Under the pieces are notes generated by a model. That model made no database searches. It had not been told where the DNA came from and saw nothing but the letters and a program-made list of their open reading frames with translations. A program made the position numbers and the translations under genes. Shown in pieces: positions 33,487 to 42,221 of a stretch of DNA of 64,000 nucleotides. This stretch comes from CAVQCX01 sp963775335. GTDB taxonomy: Bacteria > Pseudomonadota > Gammaproteobacteria > Chromatiales > Chromatiaceae. The stretch lies in assembly GCA_963775335.1 (NCBI GenBank), contig CAVZIJ010000005.1, positions 62,001-126,000 on the forward strand, in the 5' to 3' direction. How positions within the stretch are numbered: position 1 is the stretch's first letter; each line of letters begins with the position of its first letter.

Positions 33487-34041
33487 TCAAACCGGGGCCA
33501 GCTCTTCCCGGATCAGCATGGCGGCGACCCAGAGAAACTCGGTGAGCTCGATGAGCGACTCCTGATCGGCCTCGCTGTCGGTCACCTGATCAACGTCGAC
33601 CCGCGTGATCTCGGAGAAGTCGTTCAAGGCCTCCCGGGTTTCGGCGGACAGATCCCGATCCCGAGCGATCCCCGCGATCCCCGCGATCCCCAGACCATAG
33701 AGAAATCCCTCGCACCAGCCCCTGACCGCGGCCGTGCGCTCGCGCACACTGTGATGCTCGTCGGGGATCAGCAGGGAGAACCCGAGGCCGGGATCGTCGA
33801 TATCGGCGAGCGTATCGCGATATAGCTTGCGCAGTGCGTCCTTGCACTCCTGTACCAGGAGATCCCCGGAGACCGCCCCAGCAAATAGCTCGTCCAACCA
33901 CCGATCCAAGGCATCCGGCCTCCCGGCACAGAGCAGCCCGCAAAGCACGCCGTGGACCTCGGACGGCTCGGCTTCGATATCCGCGGCGGCAAGCTGGCGT
34001 CCGATGCGCTGGAAGAGCCTGGGATCAGCCGTTCGGTCCAT
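33487..34041 (-). CDS. ygfB: UPF0149 family protein, YgfB
   Basis: A 184-residue UPF0149/YgfB protein. Conserved parts are EVHGVLCGLLCAG, LGFSLLIPDEHHSVRERTAAV, WCEGFLYGLG and the C-terminal DQESLIELTEFLWVAAMLI. In Pseudomonas YgfB is linked to control of AmpD and beta-lactam resistance; elsewhere its role is unclear. The gene contains three perfect copies of a 9-bp unit (33665-33691) that encode GIAGIAGIA. It is divergent from the zapB-like gene. Confidence 0.92.
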   Translation of the reverse strand: MDRTADPRLFQRIGRQLAAADIEAEPSEVHGVLCGLLCAGRPDALDRWLDELFAGAVSGDLLVQECKDALRKLYRDTLADIDDPGLGFSLLIPDEHHSVRERTAAVRGWCEGFLYGLGIAGIAGIARDRDLSAETREALNDFSEITRVDVDQVTDSEADQESLIELTEFLWVAAMLIREELAPV

Positions 34042-34157
34042 TCTGCAAGGGCAAGACAGGGCTTCGACGAGGGGGTGCTCGGGGCCTCAATAGACAGGTC
34101 ATGATAGCACGCGGAGGCGACGTTGACCCCCGGAATGCCGCCCTCTATATTGGGCGA

Positions 34158-34391
34158 ATGGCGAGCCAGGAATCCATTGATCTTACCGAAAGAGACCTGA
34201 AACGGCTGGAAGCCCAGGTCGACGAGCTGATCCGCGCCTGCGCCCACCTGAAGGAAGAGAACCGCTCGCTCAAGAGCCGTCAGGACAACCTGGTGGCCGA
34301 GCGGGCTGCCCTGATCAAGAAGACCGAGCTTGCACGCAACCGTGTGGAAGCCATCATTTCCCGCTTGAAAGGGATGGAATCCGGAACGTGA
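34158..34391 (+). CDS. ZapB-like coiled-coil protein (TIGR02449 type)
   Basis: A 77-residue, almost wholly helical protein (LTERDLKRLEAQVDELIRA, CAHLKEENRSLKSRQDNL) that reads as a coiled coil. It matches the short family found directly before zapA in gammaproteobacteria and likened to the division factor ZapB. Its stop overlaps the zapA start. The start ATG has only a weak GGGCG upstream. Confidence 0.85.
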   Translation: MASQESIDLTERDLKRLEAQVDELIRACAHLKEENRSLKSRQDNLVAERAALIKKTELARNRVEAIISRLKGMESGT

Positions 34392-34702
34392 GCGACAACG
34401 CCAACCCGGTGTCCATCATCATCCTGGACAAAGAGTACCGCATCGCCTGCGCGGAGAGCGAGCGCGACAGTCTGCTCGCCTCGGCGCGACAGCTCGATGA
34501 AAGAATGCGGGAGATTCGGCGCGCCGGGCGTGTCATCGGCGCCGAGCGCATCGCCGTCATGGCGGCTTTGAACCTCTCCCACGAGCTGCTGCTTCAGCGT
34601 TCGGCGCGCGATCAACAGGGCGACGCTATTAACAAACGCCTGCGCGACCTCCAGGACCGTATAGAGCGCGCGCTCGGCGCCACGAATCAGCTGGAACTTT
34701 AA
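34388..34702 (+). CDS. zapA: Cell division protein ZapA
   Basis: A 104-residue ZapA, which binds FtsZ and promotes bundling of Z-ring filaments at mid-cell. The N-terminal globular part has VSIIILDKEYRIAC and SERDSLLASARQLDERMREIR; the C-terminal half is a coiled coil. A GTG start overlaps the preceding stop by 4 bp. The 6S RNA gene follows directly. Confidence 0.93.
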   Translation: MSDNANPVSIIILDKEYRIACAESERDSLLASARQLDERMREIRRAGRVIGAERIAVMAALNLSHELLLQRSARDQQGDAINKRLRDLQDRIERALGATNQLEL

Positions 34703-34728
34703 CGCAAAAGGGGTTAGCCTAACTTTAC

Positions 34729-34920
34729 GGGCATCCCCTGCTGTGTGCGTTAGCCGACTGGGTATTTTCTTGAGCCTAATTCTTGCCCAGGGAGCCGAAG
34801 GTGGCGCTGGTGAGCATGTCCGCCCTGCGGGGCGGAAAGCCTGAAGCTCCACCCTACGCACCCACTTGAACCGACCGGTTCAAGAACGAAGTCGGCGACG
34901 GCGCGAGCGGAGGATGCCCC
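34729..34920 (+). ncRNA. ssrS: 6S RNA
   Basis: A 192-nt segment between zapA and fau, the conserved site of ssrS. It closes with a perfect 8-bp terminal stem (GGGCATCC at 34729-34736 with GGATGCCC at 34912-34919). It contains the recognisable 6S segments GGTGAGCATG, the GAAAGCCTGAAGCT region, TTGAACCG...GGTTCAAG and GCGACGGCG near the 3' side. The molecule mimics an open promoter and binds sigma-70 RNA polymerase. Ends are set by the terminal stem. Confidence 0.9.
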
Positions 34921-34944
34921 TCTTCATTTCTACCCTCCCTCGCC

Positions 34945-35559
34945 ATGGCTGACCTTCGGTCCGTACGCAGCCGCCTGCGGCGGGCCCGGCGGAGTCTGCC
35001 CGCCGCGGAGCAGCGCCGTCATGCGCGACGGGTAGCGCAACTGCTGGGCGCTTCGCTCATGCTCCGGGCCTGCCGCCGGATCGCGTTTTACCTGAGCGAA
35101 GACGGCGAGGTCGATCTCGGACCCGCGATGACCCAAGCCTTTCGGTGCCGCAAACAGGTGTTTCTTCCTGTGCTGCGGGCCTACCCCCAGCGCGCGCTCT
35201 GGCTCTGCGAATTTCGCCCCGGCGACCGCTTGAATCGTAACCGCTTCGGCATCGGCGAGCCGGACCACCGGCACCGCAGACCCGTGGATCCCTGGGGGCT
35301 CGACCTGGTCCTGATGCCGCTAGTGGGCTTCGACGAAGACGGGAACCGGCTCGGTATGGGTGGCGGGTTCTACGACAGAACTTTCGCGTATCGGCGACTG
35401 CGCAGGCACTGGAAGAAACCCAAGCTGATCGGCGTCGCCCATGAGTGCCAGAAGGTCAGCCTTATCGAGCACCGTCCCTGGGATGTCCGCGTCGATGGCG
35501 TGGTCACGGAAAAGGCGATCTATTGGCTCGGTCGGCAGGGCGATCCTTCACCTTCCTGA
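34945..35559 (+). CDS. fau: 5-formyltetrahydrofolate cyclo-ligase
   Basis: A 204-residue ATP-dependent enzyme (YgfA/MTHFS) that converts 5-formyl-THF to methenyl-THF. It has RSRLRRARRSL at the N-terminus, VFLPVLRAY and the family signature VGFDEDGNRLGMGGGFYDRTF near residue 130-150. It lies directly downstream of 6S RNA and can be processed from the same transcript, as known in E. coli. Confidence 0.95.
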   Translation: MADLRSVRSRLRRARRSLPAAEQRRHARRVAQLLGASLMLRACRRIAFYLSEDGEVDLGPAMTQAFRCRKQVFLPVLRAYPQRALWLCEFRPGDRLNRNRFGIGEPDHRHRRPVDPWGLDLVLMPLVGFDEDGNRLGMGGGFYDRTFAYRRLRRHWKKPKLIGVAHECQKVSLIEHRPWDVRVDGVVTEKAIYWLGRQGDPSPS

Positions 35560-35643
35560 TTCACCGCCCGAGTGGGATATCCGCCCGACCTTGAGGTTGT
35601 CCCGGCTGAGCAAGGCGCCGCTCGGAATGCCGATGCGCCGACA

Positions 35644-37527
35644 TCACCCTAGGCTGGCCGCCGGTTCCGCGGCGGCAGGCCTCAGGCAGGCCTCGATCTG
35701 CTCGCGCTGCAGGGTCTCGTCCCTCTCCAGGGCCTCAACCAGCCGCTCCAGGTCGGCGCGATGGCTCTGCAGGATCTCCGCAACCCGCCGTTCGGCATCG
35801 AGGAGCAACGCCCGCACGGCCTCGTCCACCGCCTGGGCCGAGCTCTCGCTGAAGTGACGCGGCTGGGCTATCTCGCGGCCAAGGAAAGGATGCTCCTCGC
35901 TGTCTCGCAGATCCACGGGGCCGACGCTCTCGGCCATGCCCCAGCGGGCCACCATGGAGCGCGCGAGGGCGGTGGCCTTGCTTATGTCGTCGTCGGCGCC
36001 TGAGCTCACGGTGCCGAGCAGCAGCCTCTCGGCGGCCCGTCCGCCCAGGATCAGAGCCAGGCAGTCCTTCAGGTAGTCCTCGGGCAGGGTGTGGCGCTCG
36101 ACCTCTGGCAACAGCTGAGTCCCCCCCAGGGCGCGCCCGCGCGGCAGGATGGTGACCTTGTACAGGGGATCGGTGTCGGGCAGGAAATGAGCCGCCAGGG
36201 TATGCCCGCTCTCGTGGACGGCGAGGCGGTGGCGCTCTTCGGGCTGGAAGCTGAGCGAGCGGGCGGTGCCCAGCAGCAGCTTGTCCCGTGCCTCGTCGAA
36301 TTCAGCCATGCCGACCCGCAGCTTGCCGACCCGGGCTGCCGCGATGGCCGCCTCGTTGGCGAGGTTCTTGATGTCCGCGCCCGAGAAGCCGGGGCTGCCC
36401 GCCGCAACCTTGGCCAGGTCCACGTCCTCCGCCAGAGGGATCTTGCGCGTGTGCACTTTGAGGATGGCCTGGCGCTCGCTCTTGTCAGGCAGGTCGAGCA
36501 CCACGTGGCGGTCGAAACGCCCGGGGCGCAGCAGCGCGGGGTCGAGAACGTCCGGGCGGTTGGTGGCGGCGATGACGATCACCGCCTCGTGTCCCTCGAA
36601 CCCATCCATCTCCGCAAGGATCTGGTTAAGGGTCTGCTCGCGCTCGTCGTGGCCACCCCCGAGGCCGGTCCCTCGGGTGCGCCCGACACTGTCGAGCTCG
36701 TCGACGAACATGATGCTGGGTGAGCTCTGCTTGGCAGACTCGAAGAGCTTTCGGACCCGGGAAGCGCCCACCCCCACGAACACCTCGATGAACTCGGAGG
36801 CCGAGATAGTGAAGAAGGGGACCCCCGCCTCGCCGGCCAGGGCCCTGGCGAGCAGGGTTTTGCCTGTGCCCGGCGGACCCATGAGCAGCACACCCCGCGG
36901 TACGTCGGCGCCGACGCGGCGGAATCGCTCGGGATCGCGCAGATAGTCGACGAGCTCGCTGACCTCGCGCTTGGCGCTCTCCTGGCCGGCGACATCGGCG
37001 AAGGTCACGTCCGGGGTCTTGGCCTTCTGGCCGGGGGGGCCGAGGAATCGCTTAAGATCGCCGCCCCCGCCCAATCCACCGGGGAGATTGCGGGTCATCC
37101 GCCGGATGAACCAGACGTAGACCCCGATGATGAGCGCCCAGGGGGCAAGCGCCAACAGCAGCGTACTCCACTCGAAGTGGCTTTCCGGACTCTCCACCCG
37201 GACGGTCACACCGGCCTTCTCCAGTGCCGGCAGCAGGTCCGAGTCCCCGAACTGTGGCACCCGCGTGTGAAACGTGCTCCCGATCTCGCCGTGGGGGCCC
37301 ATCGGCCGGGGTGCGCCCAGACGCCCACTGACCCGGTCGGCCGCGAAAGCGACTTCGGCGATCTTGTGCTCATCGATCAGGCTCTTGAACTGGCTGTAAG
37401 GGATCTCGTAGCTTCGCTCGCCCGGTTGCTCCCAACGACCGAGAAAGAGCATCAGCAGAAAAAGCACGATCAGGGCGAAGAAGGCCCAGCTTTGCCTGGA
37501 ATCGGGCGGTCCCTGGTTGTCGGGCAT
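35644..37527 (-). CDS. ATP-dependent zinc metalloprotease, FtsH family
   Basis: A 627-residue FtsH-type membrane AAA+ protease. It has two membrane helices (about 14-30 and 121-141), the AAA domain with Walker A GPPGTGKT (217-224), pore loop EFIEVFVGVGASRVR, Walker B IMFVDELDSVG and the second region of homology ATNRPDVLDPALLRPGRFD. The zinc-protease motif HESGH is near residue 430. In Walker B the usual DEID reads DELD. The main cellular ftsH usually follows rlmE (ftsJ); this copy stands alone between fau and phoR and may be a second paralogue. Confidence 0.9.
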   Translation of the reverse strand: MPDNQGPPDSRQSWAFFALIVLFLLMLFLGRWEQPGERSYEIPYSQFKSLIDEHKIAEVAFAADRVSGRLGAPRPMGPHGEIGSTFHTRVPQFGDSDLLPALEKAGVTVRVESPESHFEWSTLLLALAPWALIIGVYVWFIRRMTRNLPGGLGGGGDLKRFLGPPGQKAKTPDVTFADVAGQESAKREVSELVDYLRDPERFRRVGADVPRGVLLMGPPGTGKTLLARALAGEAGVPFFTISASEFIEVFVGVGASRVRKLFESAKQSSPSIMFVDELDSVGRTRGTGLGGGHDEREQTLNQILAEMDGFEGHEAVIVIAATNRPDVLDPALLRPGRFDRHVVLDLPDKSERQAILKVHTRKIPLAEDVDLAKVAAGSPGFSGADIKNLANEAAIAAARVGKLRVGMAEFDEARDKLLLGTARSLSFQPEERHRLAVHESGHTLAAHFLPDTDPLYKVTILPRGRALGGTQLLPEVERHTLPEDYLKDCLALILGGRAAERLLLGTVSSGADDDISKATALARSMVARWGMAESVGPVDLRDSEEHPFLGREIAQPRHFSESSAQAVDEAVRALLLDAERRVAEILQSHRADLERLVEALERDETLQREQIEACLRPAAAEPAASLG

Positions 37528-37728
37528 GCCTCCGGGCTCCCATCGTCTTGCCTACTCTGAGCGTAGAAGGGGGTCGCCGGTATGCCAATCGCCCCGCCGC
37601 CGCGCCGGGTGATGCGAAACGATTGGACCGGCACAGACCCTCACTGTCACCTTTGCATGAGGGCACTTTCGGTAACATAGCGCGGCGAGCGCTGTCGGGA
37701 CCGTCATCCGGAGGAGTGGCAGAGGGCC

Positions 37729-39054
37729 ATGATCGGGGAGCTGTTGATCATTGGGGCGGTGCTGGGCATCGGAGCGGCCTTGGGCGCGCTCCTTGGCAAC
37801 GCCTGGCCCGGGCTCTGGTTAGCCACGGCGGCCTGCCTGGCCTATGAGCTGAGGCGGCGCCAAGAACTGGTGGCCCTGATACGGCGGCATCGCCGCCTGT
37901 CCGAGCCCTTTCCCCGCGGCCTCTGGGGAGAGATATACCGGGATCTGGCCAGGCTGCAGAGCCGCAGCCGCAAGCGCAAGCGCGGCCTGGCGCGCTTCGC
38001 AGCCCGGTTCCGTGAGGCGGCCACCGCAGTCCCGGATGCGCTGGTCCTGCTGGATAGCCAACAACGTATCGACTGGTGCAATCCGGCCGCCCGCTCGTTG
38101 CTTGGCATTGCCTGGCCCGAGGACGATGGCCGACCCGTCTCGCAGATTTCGTTGTACCCCCTGATCCAGGACCTGATCGAAGCGGCCGACTACGGCCGCG
38201 CCCTCGAGTGTATGTGCCCGGAGAACGAGGCCCTGGTGCTTTCGGTGCACATCGCGCCATTCGGCGGCAAGAAAAAGCAACGGCTGATCGTCGGGCGCGA
38301 CGTCACGAAAGTCTATCACCTCAACCAGATCCGGCGCGATTTCGTGGCGAACGTCTCCCACGAGCTGCGCACCCCACTGACCGTGATCAGCGGTTTCCTC
38401 GAGAACATGCTGTGCGAGGAGTCACCCGACAGGCTCGGGCGTCGCCCGTTGGAGCTGATGCAGCACCAGACCCGGCGCATGCAGACCCTCACCGAGGATC
38501 TGCTGACCCTCTCGCGGCTGGAGCTGGACGAGAAGGCGAGCGATCTGGCCCCCCTCGATGTTTCTGCACTCGCCGAGCAGGCCCTGACCGACGCGCGGGT
38601 CCTGAGTGCCAGTCGAGCCCATCGCTTCGAGCTCGACGCGGATCGCTCCCTGCTGCTCCAGGCCAACGAAGGCGAGCTGCGCAGCGTGCTGGCGAACCTG
38701 CTGTTCAATGCGGTGATCCATACGCCCGCGGGCACCCAGGTCTCGGTGTTCTGGGGCCGGGAAGATCTGGGTGCGATCCTCTCCGTGACCGACGACGGCC
38801 CCGGCATCCACGCCGAGCACGTACCGCGTCTCACGGAGCGGTTCTATCGGGTGGACAAGGGGCGCTCGCGCCAGTCCGGGGGGACAGGCCTGGGCCTCGC
38901 CATTGTCAAGCACGTGCTGTCACGCCACGGCGCGGAACTGCGCATTGCGAGCCGGGAGGGCGAAGGCTCGACCTTCAGCTGTCATTTCCCCGTGGATCTG
39001 CTGCTTCGCAAAGAGGAGATCGGAGGGGCGCCGCGCGTCGGGGACGCCCCCTGA
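37729..39054 (+). CDS. phoR: Phosphate regulon sensor kinase PhoR
   Basis: A 441-residue sensor kinase: two close N-terminal membrane helices (about 4-40), a charged linker (SRSRKRKRG), a PAS domain (ALVLLDSQQRIDWCNPAARSLLG), then HisKA with FVANVSHELRTPLTVISGFLENML and HATPase with LLFNAVIHTPAG, VTDDGPGI and GGTGLGLAIVKHVL. This layout, including the PAS and the HELRTPLTVI box, is that of PhoR. The usual upstream phoB is absent; 200 bp upstream is the FtsH gene on the other strand. Confidence 0.9.
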   Translation: MIGELLIIGAVLGIGAALGALLGNAWPGLWLATAACLAYELRRRQELVALIRRHRRLSEPFPRGLWGEIYRDLARLQSRSRKRKRGLARFAARFREAATAVPDALVLLDSQQRIDWCNPAARSLLGIAWPEDDGRPVSQISLYPLIQDLIEAADYGRALECMCPENEALVLSVHIAPFGGKKKQRLIVGRDVTKVYHLNQIRRDFVANVSHELRTPLTVISGFLENMLCEESPDRLGRRPLELMQHQTRRMQTLTEDLLTLSRLELDEKASDLAPLDVSALAEQALTDARVLSASRAHRFELDADRSLLLQANEGELRSVLANLLFNAVIHTPAGTQVSVFWGREDLGAILSVTDDGPGIHAEHVPRLTERFYRVDKGRSRQSGGTGLGLAIVKHVLSRHGAELRIASREGEGSTFSCHFPVDLLLRKEEIGGAPRVGDAP

Positions 39055-39086
39055 TCGAGTCGCGAGCGAGCCCCGACGGGCTGCGC

Positions 39087-40040
39087 TCAGTCGCCGAGAA
39101 AGGCCCCGACCACCGCGCACCAGGCGCGCGCCAGGTTGGTGCGATTGTAACCGCCCCCACCCATGGCGAGGATCCGTCCGTCGCAGTGACGGTCTGCCAA
39201 GACGCAGAGCCGGCGGGCGACGTGGGCGTGTACGGCCGTTGTGTAGGCGAGGTGGGTGATCGGGTCTCCGGCAACGCTGTCGGCCCCGGCCTGCAGCAGA
39301 ATGATCTCGGGGTCGCAGCGGTCGACGAATGCCTCCACGGCTTCCCAGACCTGCAGGAAGACCTGGTCACCGGCCCGCGGCGGCATGGGCACGTTGAGCT
39401 TGTGGCCACGGGCGGTATTGCGGCCGGTTTCCAGCAGGCTCCCGGTGCCGGGGTACAGGTAGCGCCCGTCCTCGTGCAGGTCGGCGAAGTAGAGGTCCGG
39501 ATCGGACTCGAAGGCGTAGAACACCCCGTCGCCGTGGTGGGCGTCTATGTCCACGTACGCGATGCGTTTTACGCCATAAATCTGCCTCAACGTCTCGATG
39601 GCGATCCCGCAATCGTTGACCGCACAGAACCCGGCGGCCCGGTCGCGCCGAGCGTGGTGCAGGCCGGCGATTGGCACGAAGACCCGCCGGCAGTCGCCCT
39701 CTATCAGGCGCCTGATGCCGTCGAGCACGCTGCCCGCAACGGTGGCGGCAGCCTCGTAGACGCCCGGGAACGCCGGGGTGTCACCGTAATCGAGAAAGCC
39801 CTCGCCGAGCGCCGACAGGGTCGCGAGGGTCTCGACGTACTCGCGGGTGTGGAAGCGCTCGAGCGCGGCGCGCTCGGCCTGCACCGGTGGACAGATCTTT
39901 ACCCGCGCGGCGAGACCCCGCTCCTCTAACAGGCGTCCGAACGCGGTCAGGCGATCGGGACCAAAGGGGTGGCCCGCGCCGAAGCCGTAGCGGGCCAGGG
40001 CCTCTCCGTAGTAGACGCAGACCCTTTGCTCAGCACTCAT
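39087..40040 (-). CDS. Histone deacetylase/AcuC family protein
   Basis: A 317-residue arginase-deacetylase fold protein. Active-site motifs are GLHHARRDRAAGFCAVND, the zinc-binding DIDAHHGDGVFYAF (Asp and His) and LLQAGADSVAGDP (Asp), with the late Gly-rich GGGGYN carrying the transition-state region. Bacterial members deacetylate acetylpolyamines, acetoin-related substrates or acetyl-lysine; the substrate here is unknown. The ATG at 40040 fits the homology start; an upstream in-frame extension has no support. It is convergent with phoR. Confidence 0.88.
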   Translation of the reverse strand: MSAEQRVCVYYGEALARYGFGAGHPFGPDRLTAFGRLLEERGLAARVKICPPVQAERAALERFHTREYVETLATLSALGEGFLDYGDTPAFPGVYEAAATVAGSVLDGIRRLIEGDCRRVFVPIAGLHHARRDRAAGFCAVNDCGIAIETLRQIYGVKRIAYVDIDAHHGDGVFYAFESDPDLYFADLHEDGRYLYPGTGSLLETGRNTARGHKLNVPMPPRAGDQVFLQVWEAVEAFVDRCDPEIILLQAGADSVAGDPITHLAYTTAVHAHVARRLCVLADRHCDGRILAMGGGGYNRTNLARAWCAVVGAFLGD

Positions 40041-40201
40041 GGATATAAGGTAATTCCGGGCGAGGGGCGCCGACAAGCCCGATCGGTCAAACTCCTGCGC
40101 CCCTGGCAACGGTGGACTGAACCGGGCGCGACGCAAATGGACGAATTTTCAAAAAATGCTTTTGATACCGCAACTTGCGTTCAAGTGCCTGTTGCACAGA
40201 G

Positions 40202-40230
40202 TTGACCCCCGGGGCCCTCTCTGTTATAAA
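40202..40230 (+). promoter_or_regulatory. Sigma-70 promoter of the cytochrome c5 gene
   Basis: TTGACC (40202-40207) and TATAAA (40225-40230) with 17 bp between them form a near-consensus promoter. A transcript from about 40237 would leave a 90-nt leader before the cytochrome ATG. The preceding 40041-40201 stretch holds no gene. Confidence 0.7.
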
Positions 40231-40326
40231 ACCGCGGCTCTATTGTGCGCCTCTAACCAGCAGCCTGGGCTAGACCCGGGGCTCGGCGGCGTGAGAACGG
40301 TTTCCGAATTACGTTAGGAGTCAAAG

Positions 40327-40653
40327 ATGAAGAAGATCGTTGTTGTTGCGGCAGCCATGCTGATGGCCGCTCCTGTGAGCTCTGTCTTCGCACGGGACGG
40401 CAAGCAGGTTTTCGACACCTTCTGCCATGTGTGCCACGGCACGCCCGGTATCCCGCAGTCGCCCCACCTCGGTGACAAGGCAGCTTGGGCCCCGCGCATC
40501 GCCCAGGGTATGGACACGCTGTTCCAGCACGTCAAGGACGGGTACAAGAGCCCGGCTGGGATGATCCCCATGCCGCCCAAGGGCACCTGCGCGGATTGCA
40601 CCGATGACGAGCTGAAAGCGGCCATCCAGTACATGGTCGACAACGCCAAGTAA
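40327..40653 (+). CDS. Cytochrome c5-type monoheme protein
   Basis: A 108-residue periplasmic cytochrome with a signal peptide (about 22 residues, ending SSVFA) and one heme site CHVCH. The axial Met lies in the GMIPMPPKG segment, and a second cysteine pair CADC near the C-terminus is typical of cytochrome c5. A good ribosome site (AGGAG) precedes the ATG. It is followed by a strong hairpin and cytochrome c4; both are likely electron carriers between the bc1 complex and oxidases. Confidence 0.9.
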   Translation: MKKIVVVAAAMLMAAPVSSVFARDGKQVFDTFCHVCHGTPGIPQSPHLGDKAAWAPRIAQGMDTLFQHVKDGYKSPAGMIPMPPKGTCADCTDDELKAAIQYMVDNAK

Positions 40654-40671
40654 CCCGAGGCCTCGTCCCTC

Positions 40672-40702
40672 GAGGCCGCCGCACCCAAGGTGTGGCGGCC
40701 TC
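40672..40702 (+). terminator. Intergenic hairpin between cytochromes c5 and c4
   Basis: A 14-bp inverted repeat with one mismatch (GAGGCCGCCGCACC against GGTGTGGCGGCCTC) and a 3-base loop begins 19 bp after the c5 stop. No T run follows, so it may only lower transcription into c4 or protect the c5 message from 3' decay, leading to more c5 than c4. Confidence 0.5.
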
Positions 40703-40740
40703 CCCCATTCCTCTCACCGAATCGAGTAGCAGGTGCCGGC

Positions 40741-41349
40741 ATGAAGAAACTCGCCCTCCCCCTTGCGGTCAGCCTTACGGTCTGCGTCGGCGCAGCCCAG
40801 GCTGCCGGCAATGTCGACGCCGGCAAGACCAAGGCCACCACGGTTTGCGTTGCCTGCCACGGCGCCGACGGCAACAGTGTCAACCCGATCTGGCCGAAGC
40901 TGGCCGGTCAGCACCCCGAGTACCTTCTCAAAGAGCTCCGGGATTTCAAGTCCGGGGCGCGGAAGGACCCTTTGATGAGCGCCCAGGCGGCACTCCTCAG
41001 CGACCAGGACGTGGCCGACGTCGCGGCCTATTTCGCCACCCAGACCCGAAGCCCCGGCACGGCCGCGGCCGACAAGATCGCCGTCGGTCAAAAGATGTAT
41101 CGGGGGGGGGATGCGGCTACCGGTGTAGCCGCGTGCATGGGGTGCCATGGGCCCGACGGCGCAGGCAATGCCGCTGCCCGCTTCCCATCGCTGGCGGGCC
41201 AGCAGGCGGATTATGTGGCCAAGCAGCTGAAGGACTTCAAGGCGGGGGCTCGCTCGAACGATCCAAACCAGATGATGCGCACCGTAGCCGGCAAGATGAC
41301 CGCCGCCCAAATAGAGGCCGTGGCACAATACGTGCAGGGCCTGCGCTGA
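40741..41349 (+). CDS. Cytochrome c4 (diheme)
   Basis: A 202-residue periplasmic diheme cytochrome with a signal peptide (about 20 residues, ending AQA) and two similar halves. The heme sites are CVACH (first half) and CMGCH (second half), each followed by a GADGN- or GPDGAG-like loop, with axial Met in PLMSAQ and MMRTVAG segments. Both halves end with the DVAAYFA/AVAQYVQGL helix. A run of nine G at 41102-41110 is in frame. It is a likely donor to terminal oxidase. Confidence 0.93.
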   Translation: MKKLALPLAVSLTVCVGAAQAAGNVDAGKTKATTVCVACHGADGNSVNPIWPKLAGQHPEYLLKELRDFKSGARKDPLMSAQAALLSDQDVADVAAYFATQTRSPGTAAADKIAVGQKMYRGGDAATGVAACMGCHGPDGAGNAAARFPSLAGQQADYVAKQLKDFKAGARSNDPNQMMRTVAGKMTAAQIEAVAQYVQGLR

Positions 41350-41375
41350 GGGTACGAGTGCTCGCCGAACCGAAC

Positions 41376-41404
41376 GGGGGCGGCTTCGGCCGCCCTTTCC
41401 GTTT
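41376..41404 (+). terminator. Rho-independent terminator of the cytochrome genes
   Basis: A 7-bp stem GGGCGGC/GCCGCCC with a stable TTCG tetraloop is followed by TTTCCGTTT, 28 bp after the cytochrome c4 stop. Confidence 0.75.
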
Positions 41405-41518
41405 ATACCCCGCGCAGGTGCCAAGCGAACTTCCTCGGTCGCGTCTGGTCCGACCCGGGGGGTAATCGGTTATTCTGATGGCATCTGCTGCCCGCCCGGC
41501 GGGCCAAAAGGAGTGGCA

Positions 41519-42166
41519 ATGAGAAGATTGATCGTGGCGTTGTGCCTGCTCGCCCTGCTGCCGTTGACGGCCGGGGCCGACACTTCCCAGCCCGTCTACA
41601 AAGAGGGCACCCAGTATCAGCGCATCGACCCGCCCCAGCCGGGCGCCGAGGGCGACCGGGTCCAGGTGACGGAGGTGTTCTGGTACGGCTGTCCCCACTG
41701 TTACGACATGGAGCCCCTGATCGCCAAGTGGCTTCAGCACAAGCCTGACTACGTCGATTTCGTCCGGGTACCTGCCATGTTCGCGCGGCCCGACGTGCAG
41801 ATGCACGCGGAGGCCTTTTATGCCCTGCAAGCGATGGGCAAGGAGGCTGGGCTCCGGCAGAAGATCTTCGACGCCATGCACAAGGAGCACCGCGACCTGC
41901 GCACGCCCGAGCAGTTCGAGGCCTGGCTCGCCGAGCAAGGGGTGGACCTCAAGGCCTACCGGGCCGCCAAGCAGTCGTTCAGTGTCCAGGCCGACGTCAA
42001 ACGAGCGTCCCGCCTCGCGCTGCTCTACGGGATCCAGGGCGTCCCGGCCCTGGTCGTGGACGGTCGCTATAAGACCAGCCCCGCCGATGCGGGCGGCTAC
42101 CAGGAAGCGCTGACGGTTACCGATTTCCTCATTGCTAAGGTGAGAGCAGAAAAGGCTGCCAAGTAA
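41519..42166 (+). CDS. dsbA: Thiol:disulfide interchange protein DsbA
   Basis: A 215-residue periplasmic oxidoreductase that introduces disulfides into exported proteins. A signal peptide (about 19 residues, ending TAGA) precedes the thioredoxin fold with the active site CPHC in FWYGCPHCYDMEP, followed by the helical insert and the cis-Pro loop GIQGVPALVVDG. The ATG at 41519 has AGGAG about 6 bp upstream, better than the GTG at 41513. Its position after cytochromes c fits a role in heme-protein maturation and export. Confidence 0.93.
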   Translation: MRRLIVALCLLALLPLTAGADTSQPVYKEGTQYQRIDPPQPGAEGDRVQVTEVFWYGCPHCYDMEPLIAKWLQHKPDYVDFVRVPAMFARPDVQMHAEAFYALQAMGKEAGLRQKIFDAMHKEHRDLRTPEQFEAWLAEQGVDLKAYRAAKQSFSVQADVKRASRLALLYGIQGVPALVVDGRYKTSPADAGGYQEALTVTDFLIAKVRAEKAAK

Positions 42167-42221
42167 TGTCGGCGCTGTCACAAACCGGGGTCGCGCTTAT
42201 TGCGGTGGGCGGACTCCCGGT

